Assembly: GCA_003241785.1 (NCBI GenBank)
Contig: QFPW01000012.1
Location: 62,001-126,000, forward strand
From: Rhodovulum sulfidophilum
GTDB lineage: Bacteria > Pseudomonadota > Alphaproteobacteria > Rhodobacterales > Rhodobacteraceae
Length of the DNA: 64,000 nt
Direction of reading: 5' to 3'
Shown here: positions 55,672 to 64,000 of the stretch, in pieces
How the letters are laid out: the number at the start of each line of letters is the position of its first letter
Numbering within the stretch: the first letter of the stretch is position 1
The notes under the pieces: model-generated
What the model saw: only the letters and a program-made list of their open reading frames with translations
Database searches by the model: none
What the model was told of the DNA's origin: nothing
Translations under genes and position numbers: made by a program

Positions 55672-57516
55672 TTGAGCGCGGAAAGGACCGATCCGGGCGG
55701 ATCGCGCGGCTGGCCGCCGCCGCGGGCCGGCGCGCGCCCTGGCCGCCGGATCCTCGACTGGCGGCTGATCCTCGCCGGGCTCGCGCTCATCGGCCTCGCG
55801 GTCTGGCTCGGCGGGCGCGTCGCCTATCGCCAGCAGTACGCCGCCGCCGCGGCGCGGGCCGAGACGGTGCTGCGCCTGACGGTGAACGCGCTCGAGGCCG
55901 ATCTCGCGCGCTACGAGGTGGTGCCGCAGCTGATCGGCGACCTCGACCTGCTCGACGCGCTGGTCGCCGATCCCGGCGACCGGGAGCTGCGCCGGCGCGC
56001 CAGCGCATGGCTGGCCGAGCACGGCGCCGCGATGGACGCCTCGGACATCTACCTGATCCTGCCGACCGGCGAGACGATCGCGCATTCGACCTATCAGGGG
56101 CCGGGCAGCTTCATCGGCGAGAATTTCGCCTACCGGCCCTATTTCATCGATGCGATGAAGGGCGAGCGCGCGCGGTTCTTCGGCGTCGGCACCACCTCGG
56201 GGGTGCGCGGCTATTATTTCTCGGCGCCGGTGCGCGACGCCCTCGGCCGGATCGGCGCGGTCATCGCGGTCAAGGTCGACGTCGACCGGATCGAGGCCGC
56301 CTGGCGCGGCGGCGAGTACCGGGTGATCGTGACCGACCCCGAGGGGGTGGTCTTCCTCTCGTCCGAGCCGGGCTGGCTCTACCACGGGCTCCTCCCGCTC
56401 ACCCCCGAGCGGCGGGCGCGGACCAGCGCCTCGCGCCGCTACGCGAACCAGCCGCTGACCGAGTTTCCGGCCGAGCGGCGCCTCAGCCATGGCGCCGAGA
56501 CGCTGCGCCTGCCGGGCCCGGGGGAGGGGACGCGCGACTATATCGTCGCCTCCGAGACCATGCCGGATGAAGGCTGGACGGTGCACGCGCTGCTCGACAG
56601 CGCCGGGCCGCGGGGCGAGGCGCGCTTCGCCGCGCTCAGCCTCGCGCCGCTCCTCTCGGCGGCCGGGTTCGGCGGGCTGATGTGGCGGCAGCGCCGCGTC
56701 CAGGCCGCCGAGCGCCGCGAGCTGCGCCGCCTCGCGACCGCCGAGCTCGAGCGGCGGGTGGTGGCGCGCACCTCCGACCTCGCGCGGGTGAACGGCCAGC
56801 TGGAGCAGGAGATCGCCGAGCGGCGCGCGACCGAGGCGGAACTCCGCGCGGCGCAGGAAAGCCTGGTGCAGGTCGGCAAGCTCGCCGCGCTTGGGCAGAT
56901 GTCCGCCGCGCTCAGCCACGAGATCAACCAGCCGCTCGCCGCCGCGCGCAACTACGCCGACAGCGCGGCGATCCTGATCGATCGCGGCGAGCTCGGCCGG
57001 GCGCGCGAGAACATCGCGCAGATCCTCGGCCTCGTCGACCGGATGGCGGCGATCGGCAAGCACCTGCGCCAGGCGGCGCGCCGGCCCGAGGCGCCGCTCG
57101 GCGCGGTGGCGCTCGCCCCGCTGCTCGCCGAGACCCGCACCATCGTCGGGCCCCGGCTGGCGAGCGCCGGGGCGGTGCTCGAGATCGACGTCGCGGACGA
57201 CCTGCCGCCGCTCCGCGCCGGGCCGACGCGGCTGCAGCAGGTGCTGGTGAACCTCGTCACCAACGCCGCCGACGCGGTGGCGGAGGGAGCGGACCGCCGG
57301 ATCACCCTCTCCGCCCGGGTGGAGCAGGGGCGCGTCGCGATCCGGGTGCGCGACCGCGGCCCCGGCGTGCCGCCGGCGATCGCGGCGCGGATCTTCGATC
57401 CCTTCTTCACCACCAAGGGCGCGGGCCTCGGCCTCGGCCTCTCGATCACCGCCAATATCGTGCGCGACTTCGGCGGCGAGATCTCCTGCGCCGACGCGCG
57501 TCCGGGCGCGGCGTGA
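55672..57516 (+). CDS. dctB: DctB-type sensor histidine kinase
   Basis: 614 aa, start TTG at 55672 behind GGGAGAAGAG. One membrane segment near residues 30-50, a periplasmic double-PAS/Cache sensor (about 55-315), a second membrane segment (about 320-340), a coiled coil and the kinase core: H-box ALSHEINQPLAA, N-box NLVTNAADA, G1 DRGPGVPP and G2 GLGLGLSI. DctB senses C4-dicarboxylates. The protein stops at CADARPGAA; the final beta strand usually found in the family (F-x-LP type) is missing. Its stop overlaps the dctD start (GTGA). Confidence 0.9.
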   Translation: MSAERTDPGGSRGWPPPRAGARPGRRILDWRLILAGLALIGLAVWLGGRVAYRQQYAAAAARAETVLRLTVNALEADLARYEVVPQLIGDLDLLDALVADPGDRELRRRASAWLAEHGAAMDASDIYLILPTGETIAHSTYQGPGSFIGENFAYRPYFIDAMKGERARFFGVGTTSGVRGYYFSAPVRDALGRIGAVIAVKVDVDRIEAAWRGGEYRVIVTDPEGVVFLSSEPGWLYHGLLPLTPERRARTSASRRYANQPLTEFPAERRLSHGAETLRLPGPGEGTRDYIVASETMPDEGWTVHALLDSAGPRGEARFAALSLAPLLSAAGFGGLMWRQRRVQAAERRELRRLATAELERRVVARTSDLARVNGQLEQEIAERRATEAELRAAQESLVQVGKLAALGQMSAALSHEINQPLAAARNYADSAAILIDRGELGRARENIAQILGLVDRMAAIGKHLRQAARRPEAPLGAVALAPLLAETRTIVGPRLASAGAVLEIDVADDLPPLRAGPTRLQQVLVNLVTNAADAVAEGADRRITLSARVEQGRVAIRVRDRGPGVPPAIAARIFDPFFTTKGAGLGLGLSITANIVRDFGGEISCADARPGAA

Positions 57517-58844
57517 GCGGCGGGCGGGTGCTGCTCGTCGACGACGACGAGGCGATGCGCGGCTCCACCGCGCAGGCGCTGGAACTCGCGGGCTTCGCGG
57601 TCGAGCCGCTCGCCTCGGGCGAGGAGGCGCTGCGCTTCGCGGGCCAGGGCTTCACGGGCGTGGTGGTGAGCGACATCCGCATGCCCGGGATGGACGGGAT
57701 GACGCTGCTCGGCCGGGTGCGCGAGGCTGACCCGGAGCTGCCGGTGATCCTCGTCACCGGCCATGCCGAGGTGCCGCTCGCGGTCGAGGCGATCCGGGGC
57801 GGCGCCTATGACTTCATCGAGAAGCCCTTCGTCGCGCAGGAGCTCGCGACGGTGATCCGCCGCGCGCTCGACCATCGCGGCCTCGTGCTGGAGAACCGCC
57901 GCCTCCGCGCGGTGGCGGGCAAGCGCGACGACATCGAGGCGCGGCTTCCGGGCCGGACCCAAGTCATGGTCGACCTGCGCTACCGGCTCCGGGCGATCGG
58001 CGCCTCGGACGCCGACACGCTGATCATCGGCCCGACCGGCGCCGGCAAGGAGGTGGTCGCCCGCGCGCTCCACGACATCTCCGCCCGGGCGGCGCGGCCC
58101 TTCGTGGTGATCAACTGCGCCGCGTTGCCCAAGGCCTTGATCGAGAGCGAGCTTTTCGGCCATGAGGCGGGCGCCTTCCCGGGCGCGCTCCGCCCGCGCT
58201 ACGGCAAGTTCGAGCACGCGCGGGGCGGCACGGTGCTGCTCGACGAGATCGGGGCGATGCCACTCGACCTTCAGGCGAAGCTCCTGCGCGTGCTGCAGGA
58301 GCGGGTGATCACCCGGCTCGGCTCGAACGATCCGGCGCCGCTCGACGCGCGCTTCGTCGCGGTCAACAAGGAGGACCTCGCCGAGGCGGTGGCGCGCGGC
58401 GACTTCCGCGAGGATCTCTACTGGCAATTGAGCGTCGCCGTGCTGCATGTCCCGCCGCTCGCGGCGCGGCGCGAGGACGTGCCGCTCCTCTTCCCGCAGC
58501 TCGTGCGCGAATCCGCCGCGCGCCACAATCTGCCCGAGCGCGCGGTGCCGCCGGCCTTCCTCTCCGGCCTCGCGGCGCGCGACTGGCCCGGCAACGTGCG
58601 CGAGCTCCGCAACCTCGCCGAGCGGTTCGCGCTCGGCCTCGAGGCGGCCGAGGAGCGGCCGGTCGAGGGCGCGCGGCTCGCCGAGCGCGTGGCCGAGTTC
58701 GAGCGCGGCCTGATCGCGGGGGCGATCGCGGCGCATGGCGGCCGGCTGCGCCCGGTCTACGAGACGCTCGGGATCTCGCGGAAGACGCTCTACGAGAAGA
58801 TGCGGAAGCACGGTCTCGACCGCCGGATGATCCTCGACGAGTAG
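57513..58844 (+). CDS. dctD: DctD-type response regulator with AAA+ sigma54-activator domain
   Basis: 443 aa, start GTG at 57513. Receiver domain with VLLVDDDEA and phospho-acceptor Asp in VVSDIRMPG; AAA+ domain with Walker A GPTGAGKE and Walker B GGTVLLDEIGAMP; FIS-type helix-turn-helix at the C-terminus (LGISRKTLYEKMRKHG). The loop that contacts sigma54 reads GAFPGA rather than GAFTGA, so classical sigma54 activation is in doubt. The TAG stop codon lies in the left arm of a REPIN-like repeat. Likely target: the tct genes downstream. Confidence 0.9.
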   Translation: MSGGRVLLVDDDEAMRGSTAQALELAGFAVEPLASGEEALRFAGQGFTGVVVSDIRMPGMDGMTLLGRVREADPELPVILVTGHAEVPLAVEAIRGGAYDFIEKPFVAQELATVIRRALDHRGLVLENRRLRAVAGKRDDIEARLPGRTQVMVDLRYRLRAIGASDADTLIIGPTGAGKEVVARALHDISARAARPFVVINCAALPKALIESELFGHEAGAFPGALRPRYGKFEHARGGTVLLDEIGAMPLDLQAKLLRVLQERVITRLGSNDPAPLDARFVAVNKEDLAEAVARGDFREDLYWQLSVAVLHVPPLAARREDVPLLFPQLVRESAARHNLPERAVPPAFLSGLAARDWPGNVRELRNLAERFALGLEAAEERPVEGARLAERVAEFERGLIAGAIAAHGGRLRPVYETLGISRKTLYEKMRKHGLDRRMILDE

Positions 58845-58964
58845 GGTGGGCGATTCCGCCCACCTTCCTCCGCCCGCGCTCAGGCTCGCCGTTCCTGGCA
58901 TGCGCCCTTTCGGGAGCGCCGCGCGGCGTCGGTGGGGGATGGTGGGCGGAATCGCCCACCCTAC
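58841..58964. repeat. REPIN-like element with perfect 24-bp inverted arms
   Basis: Left arm 58841-58864 and right arm 58941-58964 are exact reverse complements over 24 bp. Each arm is itself a hairpin (GGTGGGCG-ATTC-CGCCCACC), beginning or ending in GTAGGGTGGGC. Total 124 bp. Paired short palindromes of this kind are a known mobile repeat class mobilised by REP-associated transposases. The left arm supplies the dctD stop codon, so insertion may have altered the dctD C-terminus. Confidence 0.75.
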
Positions 58965-59149
58965 GGGTGGATTTCCACCCATGGTCCGGCGCGGATGTTA
59001 CGCTTTCCACCCATTTCTGGCGCGCGCGCGGCGATTTCGCCGCCGGGCGGCGCCTTTTTCTTTGTCCCGGGCCGGGCCATGGCGGCAGGCTGCGGGGCAG
59101 GTCACGCGCCCCAGAAGCGCGGTCCCGAAACTATCTCTGGGAGGAGAAC
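58965..59149 (+). other. Upstream region of tctC
   Basis: Between the repeat and tctC. A further small hairpin, GGGTGG-ATTT-CCACCC, lies at 58965-58980. No sigma54 promoter with the required GG-N10-GC spacing was found. A strong ribosome-binding site (GGGAGGAG) ends the region. Confidence 0.4.
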
Positions 59150-60124
59150 ATGGCTCACAGGAAGCTTCTCGGCGCGCTTTGCGCCGCGATAATGATCACC
59201 GCCCCGGCTTTCGGCCAGGACTATCCCGAGCGTCAGATCACCATGGTGGTGCCCTTCGCGGCCGGGGGCCCGACGGACACGGTGGCGCGGCTGGTGGCCG
59301 AGCGCATGTCGTCCGACCTCGGCCAGCAGATCGTGGTCGAGAACGTCGGCGGCGCCGGCGGCACGCTCGGCGCGGCGCAGGTCGCGAAGGCCGATCCGGA
59401 CGGCTATACCGTGCTCCTGCACCATATCGGCATGGCGACCGCGGCGACGCTGTACCGCGCGCTCCCCTATGACACGCTCGACGCCTTCGACTATGTCGGC
59501 CTCGTCACCGAGGTGCCGATGGTCGTGGTGGCGCGGAAGGATTTCGAGCCGGCCGATTTCGCGGGCTTCATCGACTACGTGAAGGCGAACGCGGACCAGC
59601 TCACCCTCGCCAACGCCGGCATCGGCTCGGCCTCGCATCTCTGCGGCATGCTGCTCATGCAGGCGCTCGAGGCGCCGCTGGTGACGGTTCCCTACAAGGG
59701 CACCGGACCGGCGATGACCGACCTGCTTGGCGGCCAGACCGACATCATGTGCGACCAGACCACCAACACCACGCAGCAGATCAAGGGCGGCACGGTGAAG
59801 GCCTACGCGGTCACTACGCCGGAGCGGCTCGCGCTGTTCCCCGACCTGCCGACGGCGGGGGAATCGGGGCTTGAGGATCTCTCGGTCGGGATCTGGCACG
59901 GGATCTACACGCCGAAGGGCACGCCGGCGGAAGTGAACGAGCGGCTGGCGGAATCGCTGCGCCTCGCGCTCGCCGACGAAGGCGTCGCCCAGGCGATGGC
60001 CGATCTCGGCACCGCGCGCTCCTCGGCCGAGGACGCCACCCCCGCCGCGCTCCAGGCCAAGCTCGAGGCCGAGATCGCCCGCTGGAAGCCGGTGATCGAG
60101 GCGGCCGGCGTCTACGCCGACTGA
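59150..60124 (+). CDS. tctC: Tripartite tricarboxylate transporter substrate-binding protein (copy 1)
   Basis: 324 aa, start at 59150 (GGGAGGAG ahead). Signal peptide MAHRKLLGALCAAIMITAPA with cleavage near AFG. The mature part begins DYPERQITMVVPFAAGG, the Bug/TctC family hallmark, and TVPYKGTGPAMTDLLGGQ is the conserved ligand-loop region. It captures a carboxylate (citrate, tricarballylate, terephthalate and others in the family) and delivers it to TctAB. Family ligands are very diverse. Confidence 0.92.
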   Translation: MAHRKLLGALCAAIMITAPAFGQDYPERQITMVVPFAAGGPTDTVARLVAERMSSDLGQQIVVENVGGAGGTLGAAQVAKADPDGYTVLLHHIGMATAATLYRALPYDTLDAFDYVGLVTEVPMVVVARKDFEPADFAGFIDYVKANADQLTLANAGIGSASHLCGMLLMQALEAPLVTVPYKGTGPAMTDLLGGQTDIMCDQTTNTTQQIKGGTVKAYAVTTPERLALFPDLPTAGESGLEDLSVGIWHGIYTPKGTPAEVNERLAESLRLALADEGVAQAMADLGTARSSAEDATPAALQAKLEAEIARWKPVIEAAGVYAD

Positions 60125-60179
60125 TCCCGCCCGCCCCGCCGCCCGCGTGGCGGGGCGTCCAACGTTCCGGGAGAAACGC

Positions 60180-60641
60180 ATGTCCACGAAACCCAGCGAC
60201 CCGACCGACATCGCCACGGGCCTCGCGCTGATGGCGGCGGCGGCGTTCTTCGGCTGGCAGACGACGGGGCTCGAGATCGGCACCTCGCTCAGGATGGGGC
60301 CGGGCTACTTCCCCATGGTGCTGTCGAGCCTGCTCTTCGTCCTCGGCTTCTTCATCCTGCTCAAGGCCTTCGGCCGGACGGGCGAGCCCTTCGGCAAGGT
60401 CGCCTGGCGCGGCCTCGTCTTCATCCTCGCGGCGCCGGTCTTCTTCGGCCTGACGGTGCGCGGGCTCGGCTTCGTACCCTCGCTCTTTCTGACCACGCTG
60501 ATCGCGGCGCAGGCCTCGGTCCGGATGCGGCCGGGCGCGGCGCTCATCCTCGCGGTCGCGGTGACGATCCTCTCGACGCTGATCTTCAGCTACGGGCTCG
60601 GCCTGCCGTTCCGGCGGTTCGGCCCCTGGGTCCAGTTCTGA
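60180..60641 (+). CDS. tctB: Tripartite tricarboxylate transporter small membrane subunit
   Basis: 153 aa with four hydrophobic segments, start at 60180 behind GGGAGAAACGC. RMGPGYFPMVLSSLLFVLG near the N-terminus is typical of TctB. It is the small membrane partner of TctA, encoded 10 bp upstream of it. Confidence 0.9.
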   Translation: MSTKPSDPTDIATGLALMAAAAFFGWQTTGLEIGTSLRMGPGYFPMVLSSLLFVLGFFILLKAFGRTGEPFGKVAWRGLVFILAAPVFFGLTVRGLGFVPSLFLTTLIAAQASVRMRPGAALILAVAVTILSTLIFSYGLGLPFRRFGPWVQF

Positions 60642-60651
60642 GGGGGCGGGC

Positions 60652-62160
60652 ATGGATCTTCTCAGCAATCTCGCCCTCGGCTTCTCGGTCGCCACCTCCC
60701 TCGCCAACCTCGCCTTCTGCCTGATCGGCGTCCTGCTCGGCACGCTGATCGGCGTGCTGCCGGGGATCGGCGCCACCGCGACGATCGCCATGCTGCTCCC
60801 GATCACCTTCCAGCTCGAGCCGGTCTCCTCGCTCATCATGCTCGCCGGCATCTACTACGGCGCGCAATACGGCGGCTCGACCACGGCGATCCTGATCAAC
60901 ATGCCGGGCGAGAGCTCCTCGGCGGTGACGGCGATCGACGGCTACCAGATGGCGCGCAAGGGCAAGGCCGGCACCGCGCTCGCCACCGCGGCGATCGGCT
61001 CGTTCTTCGCCGGCACGGTCGCGACCTTCCTCGTCGCGATCTTCGCGCCGCCCCTGACCGCCGTGGCGTTGCGATTCGGCGCGGCGGAATATTTCTCGCT
61101 CATGGTGCTCGGCCTCGTCATGTCGGTGGCGCTCGCCCATGGCTCGGTGCTGAAGGCGCTCGCCATGGTGGTGCTGGGCCTCCTGCTCGGCATGGTCGGG
61201 ACCGACATCTACACCGGCGCGCCGCGCTTCACCCTCGGCATCACCCAGTATTCGGACGGGCTCAACTTCGTCGCCCTCGCGGTCGGCGTCTTCGGCATCG
61301 CCGAGATCCTGCGCAATCTCGAGGACGAGCACGACCGCGAGGTGATGACCAAGGAGGTGCACAACCTGTTGCCGACGCGGGCCGAGTTCCGCGAGATGGC
61401 GGGACCGGTGCTGCGCGGCACCGGCATCGGCTCGCTGCTCGGCATCCTGCCGGGCGGCGGCGCGATCCTCGCCTCCTTCGCCTCCTACACGGTCGAGAAG
61501 AAGATCTCGAAACATCCGGAGGAATTCGGCAAGGGCGCGCTCGCGGGCGTGGCCGGGCCGGAGAGCGCCAACAACGCCGGCGCGCAGACGAGCTTCATCC
61601 CGCTGCTCACGCTCGGCATCCCGGCCAATCCGGTGATGGCGCTGATGGTCGGCGCGATGATCATCCAGGGCATCGTCCCCGGCCCGAACGTGGTCAGCGA
61701 GCAGCCGCTCCTGTTCTGGGGCATCATCGCCTCGATGTGGATCGGCAACCTGATGCTGGTGGTGCTGAACCTGCCGCTGATCGGGCTCTGGGTGAAGCTC
61801 CTGACCGTGCCCTATTACGTGCTGTTCCCGATCATCATGGCGATGTGCTCGATCGGCGTCTATTCGGTCGCCTCGAACACCTTCGACCTCTACGCCGTCG
61901 CCTTCTTCGGGCTGCTCGGCTACCTGATGTCGAAGCTGCGCTGCGAGCCCGCGCCGCTCCTGCTCGGCTTCGTGCTCGGCCCGCTGCTCGAGGAGAACCT
62001 GCGGCGGGCGATGATCCTGTCGCGCGGCGATCCCGCGACCTTCGTGACCCGCCCGATCAGCGCGACGCTGCTCCTGCTCGCGCTCGCGGTGCTCGTGCTC
62101 GTCTTCCTGCCGCAGATCCGCAAGCGGCGCGACGAGGTCTTCACCGAGAGCGACGCCTGA
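60652..62160 (+). CDS. tctA: Tripartite tricarboxylate transporter large permease subunit
   Basis: 502 aa with about twelve membrane segments. GVLPGIGATATIAMLLPITF and LLGILPGGGAILASFASYTV are the two conserved TctA motifs (PG-G-type substrate loops); YYGAQYGGSTTAILINMPGE follows the first. It carries out ion-coupled uptake. Both TctC proteins, encoded on either side, could serve it. Confidence 0.94.
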   Translation: MDLLSNLALGFSVATSLANLAFCLIGVLLGTLIGVLPGIGATATIAMLLPITFQLEPVSSLIMLAGIYYGAQYGGSTTAILINMPGESSSAVTAIDGYQMARKGKAGTALATAAIGSFFAGTVATFLVAIFAPPLTAVALRFGAAEYFSLMVLGLVMSVALAHGSVLKALAMVVLGLLLGMVGTDIYTGAPRFTLGITQYSDGLNFVALAVGVFGIAEILRNLEDEHDREVMTKEVHNLLPTRAEFREMAGPVLRGTGIGSLLGILPGGGAILASFASYTVEKKISKHPEEFGKGALAGVAGPESANNAGAQTSFIPLLTLGIPANPVMALMVGAMIIQGIVPGPNVVSEQPLLFWGIIASMWIGNLMLVVLNLPLIGLWVKLLTVPYYVLFPIIMAMCSIGVYSVASNTFDLYAVAFFGLLGYLMSKLRCEPAPLLLGFVLGPLLEENLRRAMILSRGDPATFVTRPISATLLLLALAVLVLVFLPQIRKRRDEVFTESDA

Positions 62161-62219
62161 GATCCCGGGAGGGCGGGACGACCGCCCTCGTCCGACACCG
62201 AGAAACTGGGAGGATGAGA

Positions 62220-63185
62220 ATGACCCTTTCCCTGACACGCCGCGGCCTTCTCGGCGCCGCGCTGGCGCTTGGCCTCGCGGGCCCGTCCGCCGCCGATTTC
62301 CCCGACCGGCCGGTGACGCTGGTGATCCCCTTCGCGGCCGGCGGCTCGACCGACGTCGTCGGGCGCATCGTCGCCGAGCGCATGGGTGCCGCGCTCGGCC
62401 AGCAGATCGTGGTGCAGAACGTCGGCGGCGCGGGCGGCAGCCTCGGCGCGGGCCAGGTCGCGCAGGCCGATCCGGACGGCTACACGATCCTGATGGGCAC
62501 GGTCGCGACCCACGCGCTCAATCCGCTGATCCTGAAGCAGAAGCCCTATGACCCGGTCGCGGATTTCGCGCCGATCTCGCTGCTCGTCGTCGTGCCGAAC
62601 GTGCTCGCGGTCAATCCCGAGCTGCCGGTCGAGACGGTGGAGGAGCTGATCGAACTCGCCAAGACCGAGCCGCTCGCCTATGCCTCCTCGGGCAACGGCA
62701 CGCCCCTGCATCTCTCGGGCGAGCTCTTCAAGTCGATGGCCGGGATCGACCTCATCCACATCCCCTACAAGGGCTCGGGCCCGGCCCTCACGGATGTGCT
62801 CGGGAACCAGGTGCCGATCATCTTCGACAACCTGCCCTCGGCCTCGGGCCACATCACCTCGGGCAAGCTCCGCGCGCTCGGCGTCATGACGGCGGAGCGC
62901 GCGCCCTCCTTCCCGGACGTGCCGACCATCGCCGAGACGCTGCCCGGCTACGAGACCTACACCTGGAACGCGCTCTTCGCCCCGGCCGGCACGCCGCCCG
63001 AGGCGATCGCGAAGCTCAACGAGGCCGCGCTCGCCGCGATGGCCGATCCCGCCGTCGCCGAGCGGATGACGGAATTCTCCGCCACGATCGTCGCCTCCTC
63101 GCCCGAGGCGCTGGCCGAGCATGTCGCGGCCGAGATGACGAAATGGGAGCCGGTGGTGCGCGACGCGAACGTCAGCCTCGACTAA
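62220..63185 (+). CDS. tctC: Tripartite tricarboxylate transporter substrate-binding protein (copy 2)
   Basis: 321 aa. The start at 62220 is preferred to an ATG 6 bp earlier that abuts the GGGAGG ribosome-binding site. It begins MTLSLTRRGLLG, twin-arginine-like, with a signal peptide ending near PSAA. DFPDRPVTLVIPFAAGG and HIPYKGSGPALTDVLGNQ are TctC hallmarks. It is related to but clearly distinct from the copy at 59150. Its ligand may differ, letting one TctAB pair serve two compounds. Confidence 0.92.
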   Translation: MTLSLTRRGLLGAALALGLAGPSAADFPDRPVTLVIPFAAGGSTDVVGRIVAERMGAALGQQIVVQNVGGAGGSLGAGQVAQADPDGYTILMGTVATHALNPLILKQKPYDPVADFAPISLLVVVPNVLAVNPELPVETVEELIELAKTEPLAYASSGNGTPLHLSGELFKSMAGIDLIHIPYKGSGPALTDVLGNQVPIIFDNLPSASGHITSGKLRALGVMTAERAPSFPDVPTIAETLPGYETYTWNALFAPAGTPPEAIAKLNEAALAAMADPAVAERMTEFSATIVASSPEALAEHVAAEMTKWEPVVRDANVSLD

Positions 63186-63355
63186 GCGGGGGCTCGACTG
63201 AGCGGGGCTCGACGCCGGCGCGCGGCGGCGGCAGGATGGCGCCCGTCGCGCCGGCGGGGCGCGGGCCGGACCGGGAGTCGAGACGCATGACGCCGCTGAG
63301 GAACGAACGGGCTCGCCGGGGCGGGCGACGCGGCCCGGGCGCGGGGCGCTGAGCG

Positions 63356-64000
63356 ATGGAGGCGTCCCGCGATCTCGGCCTGTTCGATTTCGTCGTGATC
63401 GGCGCGGGCTCGGCCGGCTGCGTGCTCGCGAACCGGCTGAGCGCCGATCCGCGCCACCGCGTGCTGCTGCTCGAGGCCGGCGGCGGCGACAACCATCTCT
63501 GGGTCCATATCCCCGTGGGCTACATCCATGCGATCGGCAACCCGCGGCTCGACTGGTGCTTCAGGACCGAGGCGGAGCCCGGGCTGAACGGCCGGGCGCT
63601 CAACTATCCGCGCGGCAAGGTGCTCGGCGGCTGCTCCTCGATCAACGGCATGATCTACATGCGCGGCCAGGCGCGCGACTATGACCTCTGGCGCCAGATG
63701 GGCAACGCGGGCTGGGGCTGGGAGGACGTGCTGCCGTTCTTCCGCCGCTCCGAGCGCTATTTCGGCGGCGCCGACGCGATGCACGGCGGTGACGGCGAAC
63801 TCCATGTCGCGCGGCAACGGCTCAACTGGCCGATCCTCGACGCGGTGCGCGCGGCGGCGATCGAGCTCGGCATCCCCGCCAACGACGACTTCAACCGGGG
63901 CGACAACGAGGGCGTCGGCTATTTCCCGGTGACCCAGCGCGGCGGGCTGCGCTGGAACGCGCGCAAGGCCTTCCTCGATCCGGCGCGGCGGCGGCCGAAT
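63356..64000 (+). CDS. GMC-family oxidoreductase (5' part, runs off the window)
   Basis: Open from the ATG at 63356 to the right edge, 215 codons with no stop. [20 protein letters not shown] is the FAD-binding motif and [18 protein letters not shown] the GMC signature 1; [17 protein letters not shown] continues the family pattern. It most resembles choline/alcohol dehydrogenases, so the missing C-terminal part should carry a catalytic His block. 170 bp downstream of tctC; it may oxidise an alcohol related to the carboxylate imported. Confidence 0.88.
   Translation, partial: MEASRDLGLFDFVVIGAGSAGCVLANRLSADPRHRVLLLEAGGGDNHLWVHIPVGYIHAIGNPRLDWCFRTEAEPGLNGRALNYPRGKVLGGCSSINGMIYMRGQARDYDLWRQMGNAGWGWEDVLPFFRRSERYFGGADAMHGGDGELHVARQRLNWPILDAVRAAAIELGIPANDDFNRGDNEGVGYFPVTQRGGLRWNARKAFLDPARRRPN

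Noticed and set aside
58841..58964. CRISPR-like or transposon terminal repeats
   Set aside because: There are only two arms in inverted orientation, no spacers and no open frame between them; a REPIN-like element fits better.
59075..59100. Possible sigma54 promoter (TGGC...TGC) upstream of tctC
   Set aside because: The GG and GC dinucleotides are 9 bp apart, not the required 10, and the rest matches poorly.
63288..63353. Small 21-codon frame upstream of the third GMC gene
   Set aside because: Arg/Gly-rich and without a ribosome-binding site; probably chance.

Overview
The window is GC-rich, tightly packed bacterial DNA in which translationally coupled genes (ATGA, GTGA and TGATG overlaps) are the rule. 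The gene content fits an alphaproteobacterium, most likely a member of the Rhodobacterales: many sugar, sulfonate and amino-acid ABC transporters, a tripartite tricarboxylate transporter, GMC oxidoreductases, and above all a parB-parA / DnaA-like initiator module (42143-45744) of the kind that drives extrachromosomal replicons in that order. I therefore read the window as part of a large plasmid or chromid specialised in catabolism. No rRNA, tRNA, CRISPR array, transposase or integrase was seen.

Layout. (1) 4-9130, minus strand: a ribose-type ABC transporter (ATPase and permease; the binding protein is presumably beyond the left edge), a sugar isomerase/epimerase, a Gfo/Idh/MocA dehydrogenase, two LacI regulators and a large fumarate-reductase-like flavoprotein. 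(2) 9301-21785, minus strand: one long probable operon running from a second Gfo/Idh/MocA protein through a CoA-transferase, enoyl-CoA hydratase, aldehyde dehydrogenase, a four-gene sugar-type ABC transporter and two GMC dehydrogenases, preceded by a sigma70-like promoter with two LacI-type operator sequences. (3) 22034-31986: glcDEF, a membrane di-iron hydroxylase, three small proteins, a zinc alcohol dehydrogenase, an alpha/beta hydrolase and a GntR regulator on the plus strand, closed by a convergent MFS transporter. The glcD and MFS promoters are near copies of each other and carry the same inverted-repeat operator, so this looks like one self-contained catabolic unit with its own transporter and regulator. 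It is my best candidate for an undescribed system.

(4) 32264-34164: a ParD/ParE toxin-antitoxin pair and a D-amino-acid-oxidase-like flavoprotein. (5) 34183-41623, minus strand: a sulfonate cluster with one ssuBC transporter core but two copies of the ssuD-ssuA pair, led by an FAD/NAD(P)-binding protein. (6) 42143-45744: the replicon core. Three near-identical palindromes lie inside the parA and parB reading frames, always in the same codon phase and always encoding TFPAGK; they are candidate centromere sites. Phased G-rich iterons lie upstream of the initiator promoter.

(7) 45840-55534: an Lrp regulator, an acyl-CoA-dehydrogenase-like and an LLM-class flavin monooxygenase (organosulfur or N-chelate type), then a complete branched-chain-type ABC transporter with two paralogous binding proteins. 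(8) 55672-63185: a DctB/DctD two-component system followed by a tctC-tctB-tctA-tctC transporter; the DctD stop codon is supplied by a REPIN-like inverted repeat. (9) 63356 to the right edge: the start of a third GMC oxidoreductase.

Taken together the genes point to scavenging of sugars or polyols, 2-hydroxyacids, sulfonates, amino compounds and carboxylates. Functions are assigned from motifs and context only; no database search was run. Start codons were chosen from ribosome-binding sites, family length and overlap with upstream genes, and coordinates include the stop codon.
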